Shown here piece by piece: positions 10,108 to 21,076 of a DNA stretch of 64,000 bases. The stretch covers positions 121,063-185,062 of the forward strand of contig NMRB01001405.1 of assembly GCA_002633025.1 (NCBI GenBank), written 5' to 3'. Below the pieces are notes generated by a model, which saw only the letters and a program-made list of their open reading frames with translations, did not search any database and had not been told where the DNA came from. Position numbers and translations under genes: made by a program. The stretch's first letter is position 1, and every line of letters starts with the position of its first letter. The DNA is from Notospermus geniculatus. Lineage: Eukaryota; Nemertea; Pilidiophora; Heteronemertea; Lineidae.

Positions 10108-10504
10108 CTCCAAATTTTTATCAGGTGCATCTAACGAGGATACATGACCTTGGAACAATTCGATTTAACATTTGTCATTTGTTTTTCTGGTACGTTCACC
10201 CAGGTGAGCACATGGTCCATGGACCATTTCATTATGTTTGATATCGGTCTACGAGCTCTCGAGCTCATGTTTCTTGTACATGTATCTGAGATAATACCGA
10301 TGAAAATAAAGCTTATTCTATTCTATTCTACATTTCGCGATAAAAATCCCGTCCCTGTATGATGAAAGAGGGGTCAAAAACTGCTCCAATTCATCTTCAG
10401 GAACAGGAATGTCTTGGCCGGTAATGATGGAGATGTCAGAATTCGTTTTCAGCTACACGAAGAGCGTACCACTTACCTCGGACGCAGGTTTTAAGATCGC
10501 GCGA
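10108..10504. other. Repeat remnant and intergenic DNA
   Basis: 10108-10165 is the continuation of the interrupted ~290-bp repeat unit. Further on is GTGAGCACATGGTCCATGGA with its palindromic core, a motif shared with 54978-55010 and 55120-55150 in opposite orientation. No gene is seen. Confidence 0.6.
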
Positions 10505-10636
10505 TTTTCAAACTGGGTGACGTTCAGGGCCTAAACATCACCCAGCTTTGTTGTGGGGACGTTTAGGGTCACCCAGTTCTGCCCTGGGTGACATTTAGGG
10601 TCACCCAGGACGACATTTACCCATTCGGCGTCACTC
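10505..10636. mobile_element. Single arm of the CCTGGGT-type TIR element family
   Basis: Repeated CACCCAG/CTGGGTGA palindromes spaced by TTTAGGGTCACCC, ending GGACGACATTTACCC. The same terminal sequence ends the elements at 44890-45705, 57630-58167 and 59740-60343. Only one arm is present here, so this copy is truncated. Confidence 0.65.
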
Positions 10637-10746
10637 ACCTTTGTTGAGGACGACAATTTTGGTTTCAGTAGAGACTGATTTGTACTAGGCAATCTAGTCC
10701 GTGCCCTTCTTCCCATGCACCTTTGTACAGGGGAGCCAAGGACATT
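10637..10746 (-). pseudogene. Gypsy integrase relic, downstream half
   Basis: The minus strand encodes GSPVQRCMGRRARTRLP and a SLLKPK motif, which is integrase C-terminal sequence. It is the continuation of the relic at 18192-19560 and was split from it by the Harbinger element; the frame joins cleanly across the insertion when one copy of the 3-bp duplication is removed. Confidence 0.8.
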
Positions 10747-10995
10747 GGGTGATTTTATAGTTGGTGTTAAAATCTGGTGTTTAGTGTTACTGTAACACTA
10801 ACACTGTCTGGGACACCTGAAATAAACTGCTTAGTGTCAACACCTGGTGTTGGTGTGACCTCATTTTACAGTTAGTGTTGATCAGTGTTAGTGTGACACC
10901 AACACCGTCTGGAACACCAAACACCGGTGTTAATTTGAACTTGGTGTCTAGACCATCAATTTGTAATGGCTTTTCTGTAGGTGTTAACACTAACC
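10747..10995. repeat. Left terminal inverted repeat of the Harbinger element
   Basis: Degenerate copies of an AACACTAACACTGGTGTT-type unit in both orientations, matching the right end at about 17998-18191. Confidence 0.8.
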
Positions 10996-11002
10996 TCTAA
11001 GC

Positions 11003-13551
11003 GTTAAGAGTCGCACTCTGAGAAAAGTGGCAATATTTCCAAAAGTTGCGGAGTTGACCCCCCTAGAAATTGATGAAATTTGGTACAGAGGTTGATATGG
11101 ATGTCTTATGGAAAACCCCAAAATGTTAGGCTCATACTCCTATTATTCTGGCTGTAGCGCCCCCTACAAGACAAGAGGTCACGCCCCAAAATGAGAAAAA
11201 TTGTGAAAAACAAGGCCAAATCGATGAATTATTATGGCAAGCTGGGACATTGTGCCAAAGAATTAATGATGGTAAATGATCTGTCGACACTTCAGGTTTT
11301 TTATAAAAATAAGTACCACCTGGTGGCAGTTTGGATAACCTGGTGGAGCCCTTCTTTGTGTTAGAATAGAAAATGAAGAGTAGCGACAGTTTTAAGTGGA
11401 ACTAAAATATTTATCCAAGAAAGTACCATTGAAATTTGATATGGAGCTGATAGAAGGATGTCCAGTGAATAAACAAAGAAGAATTCGCCTTGGCATAATG
11501 CTGGATTCCCAAGATATTAACCCCCAAAGGAGCTAATAACTGCGATTTCACCCAACTTGTCAAAAATATTCTGGTTTAATCCAAAATGATATTGGGCAAG
11601 CAAAGGTGTTTTTCTCTGCTCCTATCCTTGCACTTTATAGCTCACCAAAAATCTCTTTGGCACTATTCAGGGTTTTAGCGTGGCCAGCTTCTGAATTTCA
11701 TGGAGTCACCACTTCGTCCCATTCTGTAGTGCTTTTCAGGGTCCCGAATGGAAACCTTCACAAATATCGTTAAGATGATTATGACAATAAGTAAACCATT
11801 TTCAGCAGTGGAACAGCGCAGGATTGAGTTTCTTTAGCTGTATGACAAATATGCCATACAGGCGAATACAACAAAGAATAAGCTCCACAAATCACGTGAC
11901 AATGATTATGACAATAGATCCAACTGTGGTTCATCCTGTATTTGTTCCACTTGCGTTGAATTTAGATTTTTAATGGCATATTAATCATACAACGCCACCT
12001 AAGATCAAAGCACAATCAAGCCAAGTGCCACAACAAAAACACTTTTTTATGTACTTTCACTGAATTGCTTTGGCCACAGGTAGCTTTGTATGATTAATTA
12101 CCAATAAAAAACCTAAATTCAACACAAAGTACAACAAATATAACATAGAACATCATTCTAACATGGTTTATTTGTTGTATATTTGTTGTTTATTTGTTGT
12201 ACTTGTCCTATAGGGCAAATTTATCATACAGCGCCACCTATTGCTGAAGCAAATCAATTCAGCGATGTGTCACTGCAGAAGGTTGATTTCTCTCTTGTCC
12301 TAGTCCTTCTTTAATATGGTATTCGTATAGGTTTCCCTTTGCATGATTCCGGAATGAGGTGAAATGGACATGTGGTATTGAGGCGCCCCCTTTAGCTGTA
12401 ATACAGAGAAGTGCGGTTGCGCAACTTCCTATATTGTGTGCCATGATCATTTCAATGATATTTCTGAAGGTTTCCATTTGGCACGTCTCCGGATTTAGGG
12501 TAAATGGACATGTGGTATTGAAGCGCCACCTATTGCTGTAATCCACAAAAGTGCCATTGCGTAACTTCTCATATTGTCTGCCGTGATCATTCTGATGATA
12601 TTTCTGAAAGTTTCCCTTTGGCATGAGTGTGTATTTAGGGGGAACTGACTTGCGGCTTACAAAGCCCTCTGGTGGCAGAATTTCAATGTTTCTACCCCCC
12701 AGATTACGGCTTAAATATTAGGGGTGCCATAGAACTTCAGGGTTATTATGAATCTATAAGACAAAGGCTCTCCACTCATGCAAAACCATTGATTTAGGAG
12801 TCTGGATTAAAATTTTAAGGGACCCTGAAAAGCACTACAGAATGGGACGAAGTGGTGACTCCATGAAATTCAGAAGCTGGCCACGCTAAAACCCTGAATA
12901 GTGCCAAAGAGATTTTTGGTGAGCTATAAAGTGCAAGGATAGGAGCAGAGAAAAACACCTTTGCTTGCCCAATATCATTTTGGATTAAACCAGAATATTT
13001 TTGACAAGTTGGGTGAAATTGCAGTTATTAGCTTCTTTGGGGGTTAATATCTTGGGAATCCAGCATTATGCCAAGGCGAATTCTTCTTTGTTTATTCACT
13101 GGACATCCTTCTATCAGCTCCATATCAAATTTCAATGGTACTTTCTTGGATAAACATTTTAGTTCCACTTAAAACTGTCGCTACTCTTCATTTTCTATTC
13201 TATCACAAAGAAGGGCTCCACCAGGTTATCCAAACTGCCACCAGGTGGTACTTATTTTTATAAAAAACCTGAAGTGTCGACAGATCATTTACCAACATTA
13301 ATTCTTTGGCACAATGTCCCAGCTTGCCATAATAATTCATCGATTTGGCCTTGTTTTTCACAATTTTTCTCATTTTGGGGCGTGACCTCTTGTCTTGTAG
13401 GGGGCGCTACAGCCAGAATAATAGGAGTATGGACCTAAAATATTGGGGTTTTCCATGAGACATCCATATCAACCTCTGTACCAAATTTCATCAATTTCTA
13501 GGGGGGTCAACTCCACACCCATTGCCATTCTCTCAGATTGCGACTCTTAAC
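11003..13551. mobile_element. 2.5-kb foldback element nested in the Harbinger element
   Basis: Two arms of about 730 bp (11003-11745 and 12815-13551) are nearly perfect inverted copies, starting GTTAAGAGTCGCA and ending GCGACTCTTAAC. The central ~1.07 kb has imperfect ~120-bp repeats (for example 12340-12430 against 12475-12560). No transposase is encoded, so it is non-autonomous. Confidence 0.85.
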
Positions 13552-13589
13552 ACCTCGATGAGTTTACAGCTAGTGTTATTCTGGCAGCC

Positions 13590-14532
13590 ATGATTTTCAT
13601 TCCATTTCAAGAAGTAGTAGCTGGGATAGTTGATAGGGCCGAAAGGGGTCCTAATCACTATCGAAGACCTGCTGAAAGCACTGAACCAGTACACAAACAC
13701 CTTCGCCTTCATGCAGAAGATGTCATTCAGTTGACACAGGCATTTCATGCCTATAGAATTGGAAATGGTGCCGAAAGCGCTTCTGCCCTCTCATCCCAAA
13801 AGAAGATAGAACTTTTTTTTAGCTTATGTTGCATCCGGTGGATACTATAGGCAAGTAGCCTATGCCTATGGCGTTGCAACATGCACTGCATTCTTCTATC
13901 TTCGTGAGGTTTCTGACTATATGATGGCAATTGCACCACAGCATATCAGACTTCCAGGACCCCAGGAATTCGCAGATTTATCCCTTCCACTTCGTGATGT
14001 AAATGGACGAATAAGAAATGTTATTCTCTATGTGGATGGTGTTATTATCCGGATCCAACGGCCTGATCATGCTGGGGACGCATATTACTGTGGTAGACCA
14101 GGAAAGGAATGCGACTCCTTAAATGTCCAGTATGTTGTAGATAGGAGGGGGACAGTCCGTCATGTAATATCAGGCTTACCTGGAGCAACACATGATAAAA
14201 CGGCTGTTCAGTGGAGTCAGGAGTTTATGGACTTTCTGGACACACTTCCTGAGGATATGGTGGTATTGGGAGACCCAGCATACAGAGATTTGCATCCACG
14301 TGTAGTGACAACCTTCGTTGGCAGAAATCTACCTAGGGAGCAACTTATTTTCAACAACGAGTGTACCAGATTGAGACAGATTGTTGAAAGGACAATTGGA
14401 GCTTCCGAATTGAAATGGAGGATGGATCAAATGAAGGAAAACCGTTATCCTGCAAAAGGTGGCCCACTCTTCGCTTCGAAGTGCACAGTAGCAGTCTGCG
14501 TCCTCCACAACCAGTTTACAAATTTCTTGTAG
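13590..14532 (+). pseudogene. HARBI1-like DDE transposase with one homopolymer frameshift
   Basis: Two overlapping frames make one protein. The upstream frame runs from 13590; the catalytic frame is open from the same region to 14532. They are offset at a run of eight T at 13813-13820, where one base fewer would join them. Motifs of the Harbinger nuclease family (DDE_4) are visible in the catalytic ORF counted from 13921: Asp39 in YVDGVIIRI, GLPGATHDKT, Asp118 in VLGDPAYRD, and Glu156 in VERTIGASELKWR. It would cut and rejoin DNA at the GGGTGATTTT ends. The single defect could be an assembly or read error, so the element may be intact. Confidence 0.85.
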
Positions 14533-15132
14533 AGAAAAGGAACTGACTATGAACAAGGACTACAAATTAAAATGCAGTGATTCGTGTTTATTACAAATAT
14601 CAACAATTTAAAATAACAGAAAATCAAGAGTGATCACAGTTTTATAAAAAAAACAATAGGACTTATTTGAAGTTGCTAACCAAATGCTGCACTTGCCACT
14701 AGTGAAGGCTTCACTGAGCTGACTCTTCACCAAATGAAAACTATGATGGCAATCTTTAAATAGCAGGTCCATGTCATTCTGAACTTGGCAGGTTGAGACG
14801 GTTTAATTGGTTCATTTTCCTATTTAGGCCTTTTGTGAAATATGAGCCTAATCAATTAACACAGAGTTTTCAAAAGGCCCTGGCTGACAACAGGCGGAAA
14901 TGAATCAACCGTTGAGAGTGACATTCAATGGGTTTTCACAGATCGCATCGTAATTGTATTTGTTTTATTTACTTGAATAATATTTCTGGCATCAGAAATT
15001 TTTGTTTCTTAATAAGGTGAGAATATCTGAGGGAATTACAAACAATAACTTGGTCTTCACCTGCCCTCACACCTCCAGTCCTCAGCTAATGAACATACTC
15101 TGACATGTAGTGCAGTTTGTTGATCACTTTGG
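14533..15132. other. Non-coding interior of the Harbinger element
   Basis: AT-rich sequence between the convergent transposase and Myb genes. No further gene or repeat stands out. Confidence 0.5.
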
Positions 15133-15265
15133 GCCTATCTCGATATCAGACATGTCAGACGTCTGGATTTCATGCACGGCAAAATACCCTTGTCGGAGCA
15201 AACTGAGCTCCTGACTTATGTCTGCTAGATGGGTATTCTGCTCCTTAACCAACTTCAGATGCTCC
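15133..15265 (-). CDS. Probable last exon of the Myb-like gene (leucine-rich coil)
   Basis: On the minus strand a TTTTCAG acceptor-like site at about 15266 is followed by an open frame encoding EEHLKLVKEQNTHLADISQ, then a short acidic tail ending in a stop. The heptad-like leucines suggest a coiled coil as found at the C-terminus of trihelix/MADF-type proteins. I could not find a donor in the upstream exon (16858-17489) with matching phase; the intervening 15292-16858 is a repeat, so the join may be disrupted. Confidence 0.45.
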
Positions 15266-15291
15266 TCCTGAAAATTTGATGAGGTGGCCAA

Positions 15292-16858
15292 ACAAGAGGC
15301 CCATGGGCCTTGCGCTCAGCTGACTATGACCTGCCAACTCAAGAGGTTGAGACAGGCGAAACGAGATACAACAGTGCACCTTTTTTAATGGTTCACAAGC
15401 AAATACATGTAATACCATTCCTCGCTGAAATCAGCGGAAAGGGGTCACTTTGTGAATCGAAACGGGTATCTTAATATTAGACCACTTGGGTAGGAAGGGG
15501 GTCAATATCTCTCGGTGAATGGAGATAGGCCTAGATGTCGTATTGCACCCACTGGGTGGGAAGGGGTTAATTCGTGAATCATGATGTTGTATCATATCAG
15601 ACCTATTTCTGGACTCATTCGGGTGGGAAGGGAGTTAATAATCATTTATGAATAGAGATGACATCGTGTTAGACCTACTGGGTGAGGAGGGGTTAACATC
15701 AGATAATAGGCCTGCAATTAATTTTTGATGAATCGAGATAGATATCTTTTGACACCCATTTGGTGGTAAATAATGGGTGGTAAGGGGTTATAAAAGATGG
15801 GAACAAGTCCAGATGACCTTACTAAGTGGTGGATGAGGTGAGCAATATTTTAAAAATCTCAAAAGAAAATGCCTCTTTCGCATTTTGTATCAGTAGGCCT
15901 AGGCTTACTAAATAAATCCCACTACTATTGGTGAAGTAGACAATAGGCTTACCGGTACTTCTGAGACAGCCCCTGTGGTCATATCAATTTTGTCACATCT
16001 GAGAACTGAAACTGGAACAGGCTGAGGCCTTGACTTCAGACAATGTATCAGTTATAATGTCATGATGATATTGTGAGCCCTACAAGCATTGGTAGCCTGG
16101 ATGCCCCCAGTGGTTAGTGAGACCACAGCTAGCACTAATTCATGGTGACGAGGTTGATCATCATCTTGTGATCAATGCATGCTCCATAGACTGTTCAAAT
16201 CTACCTATTTGAATGATGTAAGTTACTAATTAGGCATTGAGACTGTTGCCCCACTTAAAAGAATGAGTTGAAGTATGTCACCTTACCTGATGAAAGATAG
16301 TCACGATATAAAAGCACGTTGAACTTCTCAAGTGATGAAAAGCACAGTGGCCATTGTCAGCTAAGGTTCAACATAGTATCAGTCCAGTCTCAGTGTACCA
16401 CTGGCTACATATAGGTGGACAGGACACCAGGTACAGAGTCACTAGGAACTTTGAAGGGCGGGAAATTCAAATACCCCTGTTTTTGATTTTGTTGAATAGC
16501 ACCCCCTGGTGGACAGATCTAACATTATTTTCCCTTTGAGCTGATGTAGAAAATATCAACCTATCTATTCCATCACTTTTGGTCGACAAATTTATCATAG
16601 GGGCTGAGATATTGAGACATTTCATTTTGCGCAAAATGCCCCCTGGAGGGCATTATGTAGGTCAGATCGCAAAAATTTTTGGTTCTGTTTCGAGTCCTTC
16701 CCAGGGCGTACCTCTCCACCAACTTTCATGACCGTGGGCCTTGCGGTTGCGAAACGTGCCAGTTTAACGGACGACAGACAGACACACACACAGACAGATT
16801 TTGAACCATTTTATAGTCATATAAATAGCTCCGCTGACCTTTGGTCAGCTGAGCTAAA
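15292..16858. mobile_element. 1.57-kb repeat inserted in the Myb-like gene
   Basis: Starts near GAGGCCCATGGGCCTTGCGC, with GCTCAGCTGA at the left and TCAGCTGAGC at the right end. The left half has tandem ~60-bp units around GGGTGGGAAGGGGTTAA with a TGAATCGAGATAG motif, a family that recurs at 24905-25100 in inverse orientation. The right end (GTTTAACGGACGACAG, then a hairpin and CTAAAA) resembles the ends at 37741-37760 and 52410-52430. Confidence 0.65.
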
Positions 16859-17489
16859 AATCACCCTTGGCTCTTTTAGGAGCTGGCCCTTTACCTTTGC
16901 TGGAACTGCTGGGGAAGGACGGAGACACAGATGAGGAGCGCTTCCCAGTGGTGTCTGTAGCAAGAGAGAAACCAGTGCTGCATGAGTCACTCAGATCTTC
17001 AACATCATTTGGTCCCTCATTATTCTCAAAATCTTCATTTTCAGTGATAGACCAAGATGGTGTTGGAGATACGGATTGATTACGCCGACTGCTTTCTCCC
17101 TGGCTAAGACCTGGCTGATTAAGCCTTTGTACTTGTTTCGGTGTCACTATAACATCAGGCCGTAAGGCACCACCAACTGGGAAATACAGTCGGTGATATT
17201 CGTCATAACTTCGAAAAATTTCAGCTGATCCACGAAGTGTAGGATCCCCATCAGTACCTACTCCAGATTGATTCAGTTTTTTAATTTCCTCACGATAGTC
17301 TCTACCAAGATTTTTCAGAAAATTTTCAACAACCTTTCCCTCTGTCCCCAGTTGTGTGCCGACTTGTTCAAACACATCCTGGCGCTTTCCATGCTTTTTC
17401 AGCCGCAACAACTCGGAATGTTTGCTTTTCATTTGGTTCAGGGCTGCTTCCATCCTAGCTGTAGTCCATGTGAAGCGCTTGGACGCCAT
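16858..17489 (-). CDS. Myb/trihelix-like DNA-binding protein of the Harbinger element
   Basis: The preferred start is the ATG at 17489 (MASKRFTWTTARMEAALNQM), giving about 211 residues. The first ~90 residues form a Trp-containing, helix-rich Myb/SANT or MADF-like domain; the C-terminal half is Ser-rich and basic, with a KGKGPAPKRAK nuclear-signal-like tail. In PIF/Harbinger elements a second protein of this type brings the transposase to the nucleus and to the ends. It is convergent with the transposase, as expected. The stop lies in the adjacent repeat, so the native end was probably a further exon (see 15133-15265). Confidence 0.8.
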
Positions 17490-17519
17490 GCTGAAAGAGA
17501 AGATATTCAGAAGCACCTT

Positions 17520-17997
17520 GCCTTGATAAGGATATACTTATTCCCCAAGATAATTTATAATGTACCGTAGCTTTGAATACACCCATATCCAGATATGCAT
17601 TACTTATTATAAACTCCACGATACCAGCTCCCCTCCCATCACCTTCAAGTGCAAAATGCCACGGCTGGAAGAACATATACCGTACTTGTCCAGTACATAC
17701 TAAAAGTAATGGTTGCATCAGACAGTGCTATTGCTGGGTCTACATGACCATGATCATACATAGGCCTAGGCCTAACACATGCAGACCAGTCTAATGATGA
17801 AAGACATGAGCTTGCATATAGGCCTAAAAAATATCAAAGATAAAAGCTAGTGCGGTTTATAGTAATTTTGCTGCCGAAAACAAATGAGGAACTTACACTT
17901 TGGAGAAATGCCGCTTTCAGCTAAACTTTTGGGTGTCGCTGTTCACTGCACTGATACGGTTTCCTTGAATCTGCTTCCAGGAAATGGGACAACCTAT
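17520..17997. other. 5' region of the Myb-like gene
   Basis: Likely promoter and 5' UTR of the minus-strand gene. Two TAGGCCTA-type motifs (near 17761 and 17821). No ORF of note. Confidence 0.4.
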
Positions 17998-18191
17998 GGT
18001 GTTAGTGTTACACCAACACTGGTGTTGGTGTGACACTAACACTGGTGTTGGTGTGACACTAACACTGGTGTTGGTGTGACACTAACACTGGTGTTGGTGT
18101 GACACTAACACTGGTGTGAAGGAGTTCAAATTAACACTAACACGGAACACTAACACGGAACACCAACAGAACACCAACTTTAAAATCACCC
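17998..18191. repeat. Right terminal inverted repeat of the Harbinger element
   Basis: Five near-identical ~31-bp units of GTGTTGGTGTGACACTAACA, then degenerate units, ending AAAATCACCC. Confidence 0.85.
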
Positions 18192-19560
18192 ATTGTCTCT
18201 GGGAGTATTTCTAAAGTCCAACAAGGCCAACTGAAACTCTGTGCCATGTTGCCTACATTTTGCAGCATGTTCTTTACAATTCTTCTCTGCTAGCCCATTG
18301 GCGTGTGGATATTTAGCACTAAATGTCTGAATGGCAACGCCCCAATTGGCACTGAAATCTTTCATTTCTCCGCCAGTATATTAAAACCTGTCGCACACGA
18401 GTGCAATTTTGTCTCCAACTATGGAGATTTTTGCCTCCTACGTGCAAATGTCATCGTGTGCGATGGTCGGAGGCGGAGACGGGCACGGATTGTTTTGCCT
18501 CCAAAGCAGATCAAAAACATGTTTGATCGGAGGAGACAAAAATCTCCTGTGTTCAATGCCGTTGTCATCGTGTGCGAAGGTTGGAGGCGGAGCGGAGACG
18601 GATGCAAAACAGTCTGACCAATCAAGAGCCGTTGTGACGTCATTTTTAACGTCATGACATTGTTATATAAATGACGTCACACGTGTTTCCATTCGTCCCG
18701 GATTTTTTGGGTGACGAATGACGTCACGCCGCATCTACAGGAGACAAATTTGCACTCGTGTGCGGCGGCTGACGCACCGTCTGCGGTGACAGGATGCTGA
18801 GACAAAAAACTCCTATGGAGGCAACGTCGGATAGAAAATTGCACTCGTGTGCGGCAGGTATAAGAGCCAGGATCAGAATACAGGGGTTTTGGAATGCGAT
18901 GAGCTGCAAGACTCTTTTCAACTTCGAAATGACAACAGGTGCAGAATGATCAGGCTTGAGCTCATCCACTTCAAAATAATCAGAATAGTGATCTAGAGTC
19001 ACAAGATAGAAATCATCTTCAAATACAAACAAATCTGATGAAACAGACTGCCATGGTAGAGTTGGCACCGGAGTGTTCATCATGGGTTCCTTTTGCTGCT
19101 GATTTCTGTTGCACGCATTTGCTGACAGCATCTTCAATTTGCTTATTCACCCCTTTCCAAAAGAGAAATCTCTCGCCAACTGCTTTGATTAGACTATGGC
19201 CTGATGGGAACCATGGACCAATTCCACCATGTCGTTGTGCATTTCTCCGGGTACAATCACTCTTTCTCCTTTGAACAAAATACCATCATAGACAGTTATT
19301 TCCTGACGGAAATCCCAATATGGCTTCAGATCATCTTCCGTTCTCCTCGCTTTGTCGTGACGCCAACCTTGGACAACCCTGTTTTTCAACCCTTGCAATT
19401 CTGCATCATTTTCACTAGCTGTCTTCAACAGTTTCAACTTTGACTCTGTGAAAGCATGTACAGTAGGAACCTCAACAGCACAGACTTGGTAATCATGTAT
19501 GTCGTCAACAGACCTCTGCAGTTGTTCTCGTTGTACATAAATGATTTACCTTAAGTGCAT
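18192..19560 (-). pseudogene. Gypsy integrase relic, upstream half
   Basis: Minus-strand fragments read as an LTR-retrotransposon integrase: a pre-integrase region near 19189-19437 (VYDGILFKGERVIVP), the first catalytic Asp in PWQSVSSDLFVF near 19040, and ANGLAEKN and FRNTPR near 18210-18320. The frames are interrupted by a MITE (18387-18858) and then by the Harbinger insertion at 18191, after which the protein continues at 10746. This gives the order of events: gypsy first, then the MITE and Harbinger. Confidence 0.8.
18387..18858. mobile_element. 472-bp MITE with CCTGTCGCACACGAG ends
   Basis: Inverted ends CCTGTCGCACACGAGTGCAA and TTGCACTCGTGTGCGGCAGG, with further inverted repeats inside (GGAGACAAAAATCTCC) and several TGACGTCA motifs near 18630-18740. 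A truncated copy is at 60525-60690. Confidence 0.85.
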
Positions 19561-20245
19561 CTAAAATCATCATAAAATACAATAAAATTAGCAAATATTT
19601 ATCAGTAATGTCATTTCCTCAGAACTACTTTTACCGCGTAAGTATGCTCCCGACACCGGCGCTGTGAGGCGCGACGCATCACATAACTCGACGCAAAATG
19701 GCGGATTTGACTGTTGTTCGTCAGGGTCACAAATCGACGCAACGTCACCAGGTTATTTTGGAGGCTTGTGCCCTGTTGTTCAGGTTGGGATTATTTGTAT
19801 CACCCTACAATTGGGTTCATTAACAATCAACCCAAAGTGATTGGATCTTTCAACCCGACTGTTGGGTTGTCTACAACCAACTGCATCGTTGCATCAACCC
19901 TATAGTTGAGTTTTTGGTCCTGATTACAATGTACTTATCTTCGCAATTTGCAAAGGCCGCAACTCTAAACTTCGTTAATAACTTTAACCTTCAGCCAACA
20001 GGCCGAGAAGCTTAGTAGAGTTAGTTGGATGGGTACACCAATGCACAGCACAAATTCTTTTGTATGGTTGAGAGAAAACCTGATTATTGTGTTTATAATT
20101 CTGAAAAGGAAACATTCACAACCTAACCAGGGTCTCAGATTTCAAACCACAGTTTATCAATATTCTTATGTGTTTGCTTTCGTAAGTCAGTAGCGTTTCT
20201 GTGTTAAATTTTTGCGAAATACAACATTGTTATCTCGTCAGGTCG
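19561..20245. other. Intergenic DNA with a CAACCC-rich short repeat
   Basis: 19770-19920 holds repeated GTTGGG/CAACCC blocks in both orientations, similar in style to the MITE at 23062-23412. The rest shows nothing I can assign. Confidence 0.4.
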
Positions 20246-20251
20246 AACTGG

Positions 20252-20815
20252 TACGGTGGCTTGTAAAGGACATTGTAATAATTTTTTTTCTAACTCGGGA
20301 TTCCCGACTTATTATCTCGAGAATCCCGACTTTTTATCTCGGGATTCCCGACTTAAATGCGTTATCTCAGGATTCCCGACTTATTAACTCGGGATTCCCG
20401 ACATATTATCTCAGGATTCCCGACTTATTATCTCAGGATTGTCGACATAAATATTCTATGTCGGGATTCCCGACTTATTATCTCAGGGTTCCCGACTTAT
20501 TATCTCAGGATTCCCGACTTATTATCTCAGGATTGTCAACATAAATATTCTATGTCGGGATTCCCGACTTATTATCTCAGGATTCCCGACTTATTAACTC
20601 GGGATTCCCGACTTAAATATTCCATGTCGGGATTCCCGACTTATTAACTCGGGATTCCCGACTTATTATCTCGGGATTCCCGACTTAAATATTCCATGTC
20701 GGGATTCCCTACTTATTATCTCGGGAGTCCCGACTTATTATCTCAGGATTCCCGACTTATTAACTCGGGATTCCCGACTTATTAACTCAGGATTCCTGAC
20801 TTAAACATTCTATGT
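20252..20815. repeat. Left TIR: terminal 50 bp plus 22-bp tandem array
   Basis: About 23 units alternating TCGGGATTCCCGACTTATTA-like variants; GGGATTCCC is itself palindromic. Some units are replaced by AAATATTCTATGTCGGG. Confidence 0.92.
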
Positions 20816-20891
20816 TGGGGGTCCCCAACATTTCAAGAATCGAGGCATAGGCCTACCTACCACGCATGTCCGCGCACAGAAGCTGCTGGCA

Positions 20892-21076
20892 AGATGTTTA
20901 ATAAAGCCTGGCGAATAGGAAAAAACACCTTAGTTTTCGGGCGGAAGGTATTTTCGGTCCCTCCAAAAAATGTCCTGGGTCCATCCAATAAATCCAAAAT
21001 AAGCCTGGCGAATAGGAAAAAACACCTTAATTTTCGGGCGGAAGGTATTTTCGGTCCCTCCAAAAAATGTCAGAGG
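20892..21076. repeat. Two ~100-bp tandem units
   Basis: Units contain CTGGCGAATAGGAAAAAACA and CGGTCCCTCCAAAAAATGTC. Further copies occur at 21615-21760 inside the neighbouring array. Confidence 0.8.

Larger units (their letters stand above)
10747..18191. mobile_element. PIF/Harbinger DNA transposon
   Basis: A 7,445-bp element. Ends GGGTGATTTTATAGTTGGTG (left) and its inverted counterpart TTTAAAATCACCC (right) are flanked by ATT at 10744-10746 and 18192-18194, a 3-bp duplication as expected for PIF/Harbinger. It contains the two genes of the superfamily: a HARBI1-type DDE transposase (+) and a Myb/trihelix-like DNA-binding protein (-). The subterminal regions consist of a GTGTTGGTGTGACACTAACA tandem repeat, about 190-250 bp per side. 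It has inserted in frame-defining sequence of an old gypsy integrase. Internally it hosts a 2.5-kb foldback element and a 1.57-kb repeat. Confidence 0.9.

Noticed and set aside
20280-20815. Regular short repeats resembling a CRISPR array
   Set aside because: Units are contiguous ~22-mers without unique spacers, are part of a transposon TIR, and occur inverted at the other end; the DNA is eukaryotic.
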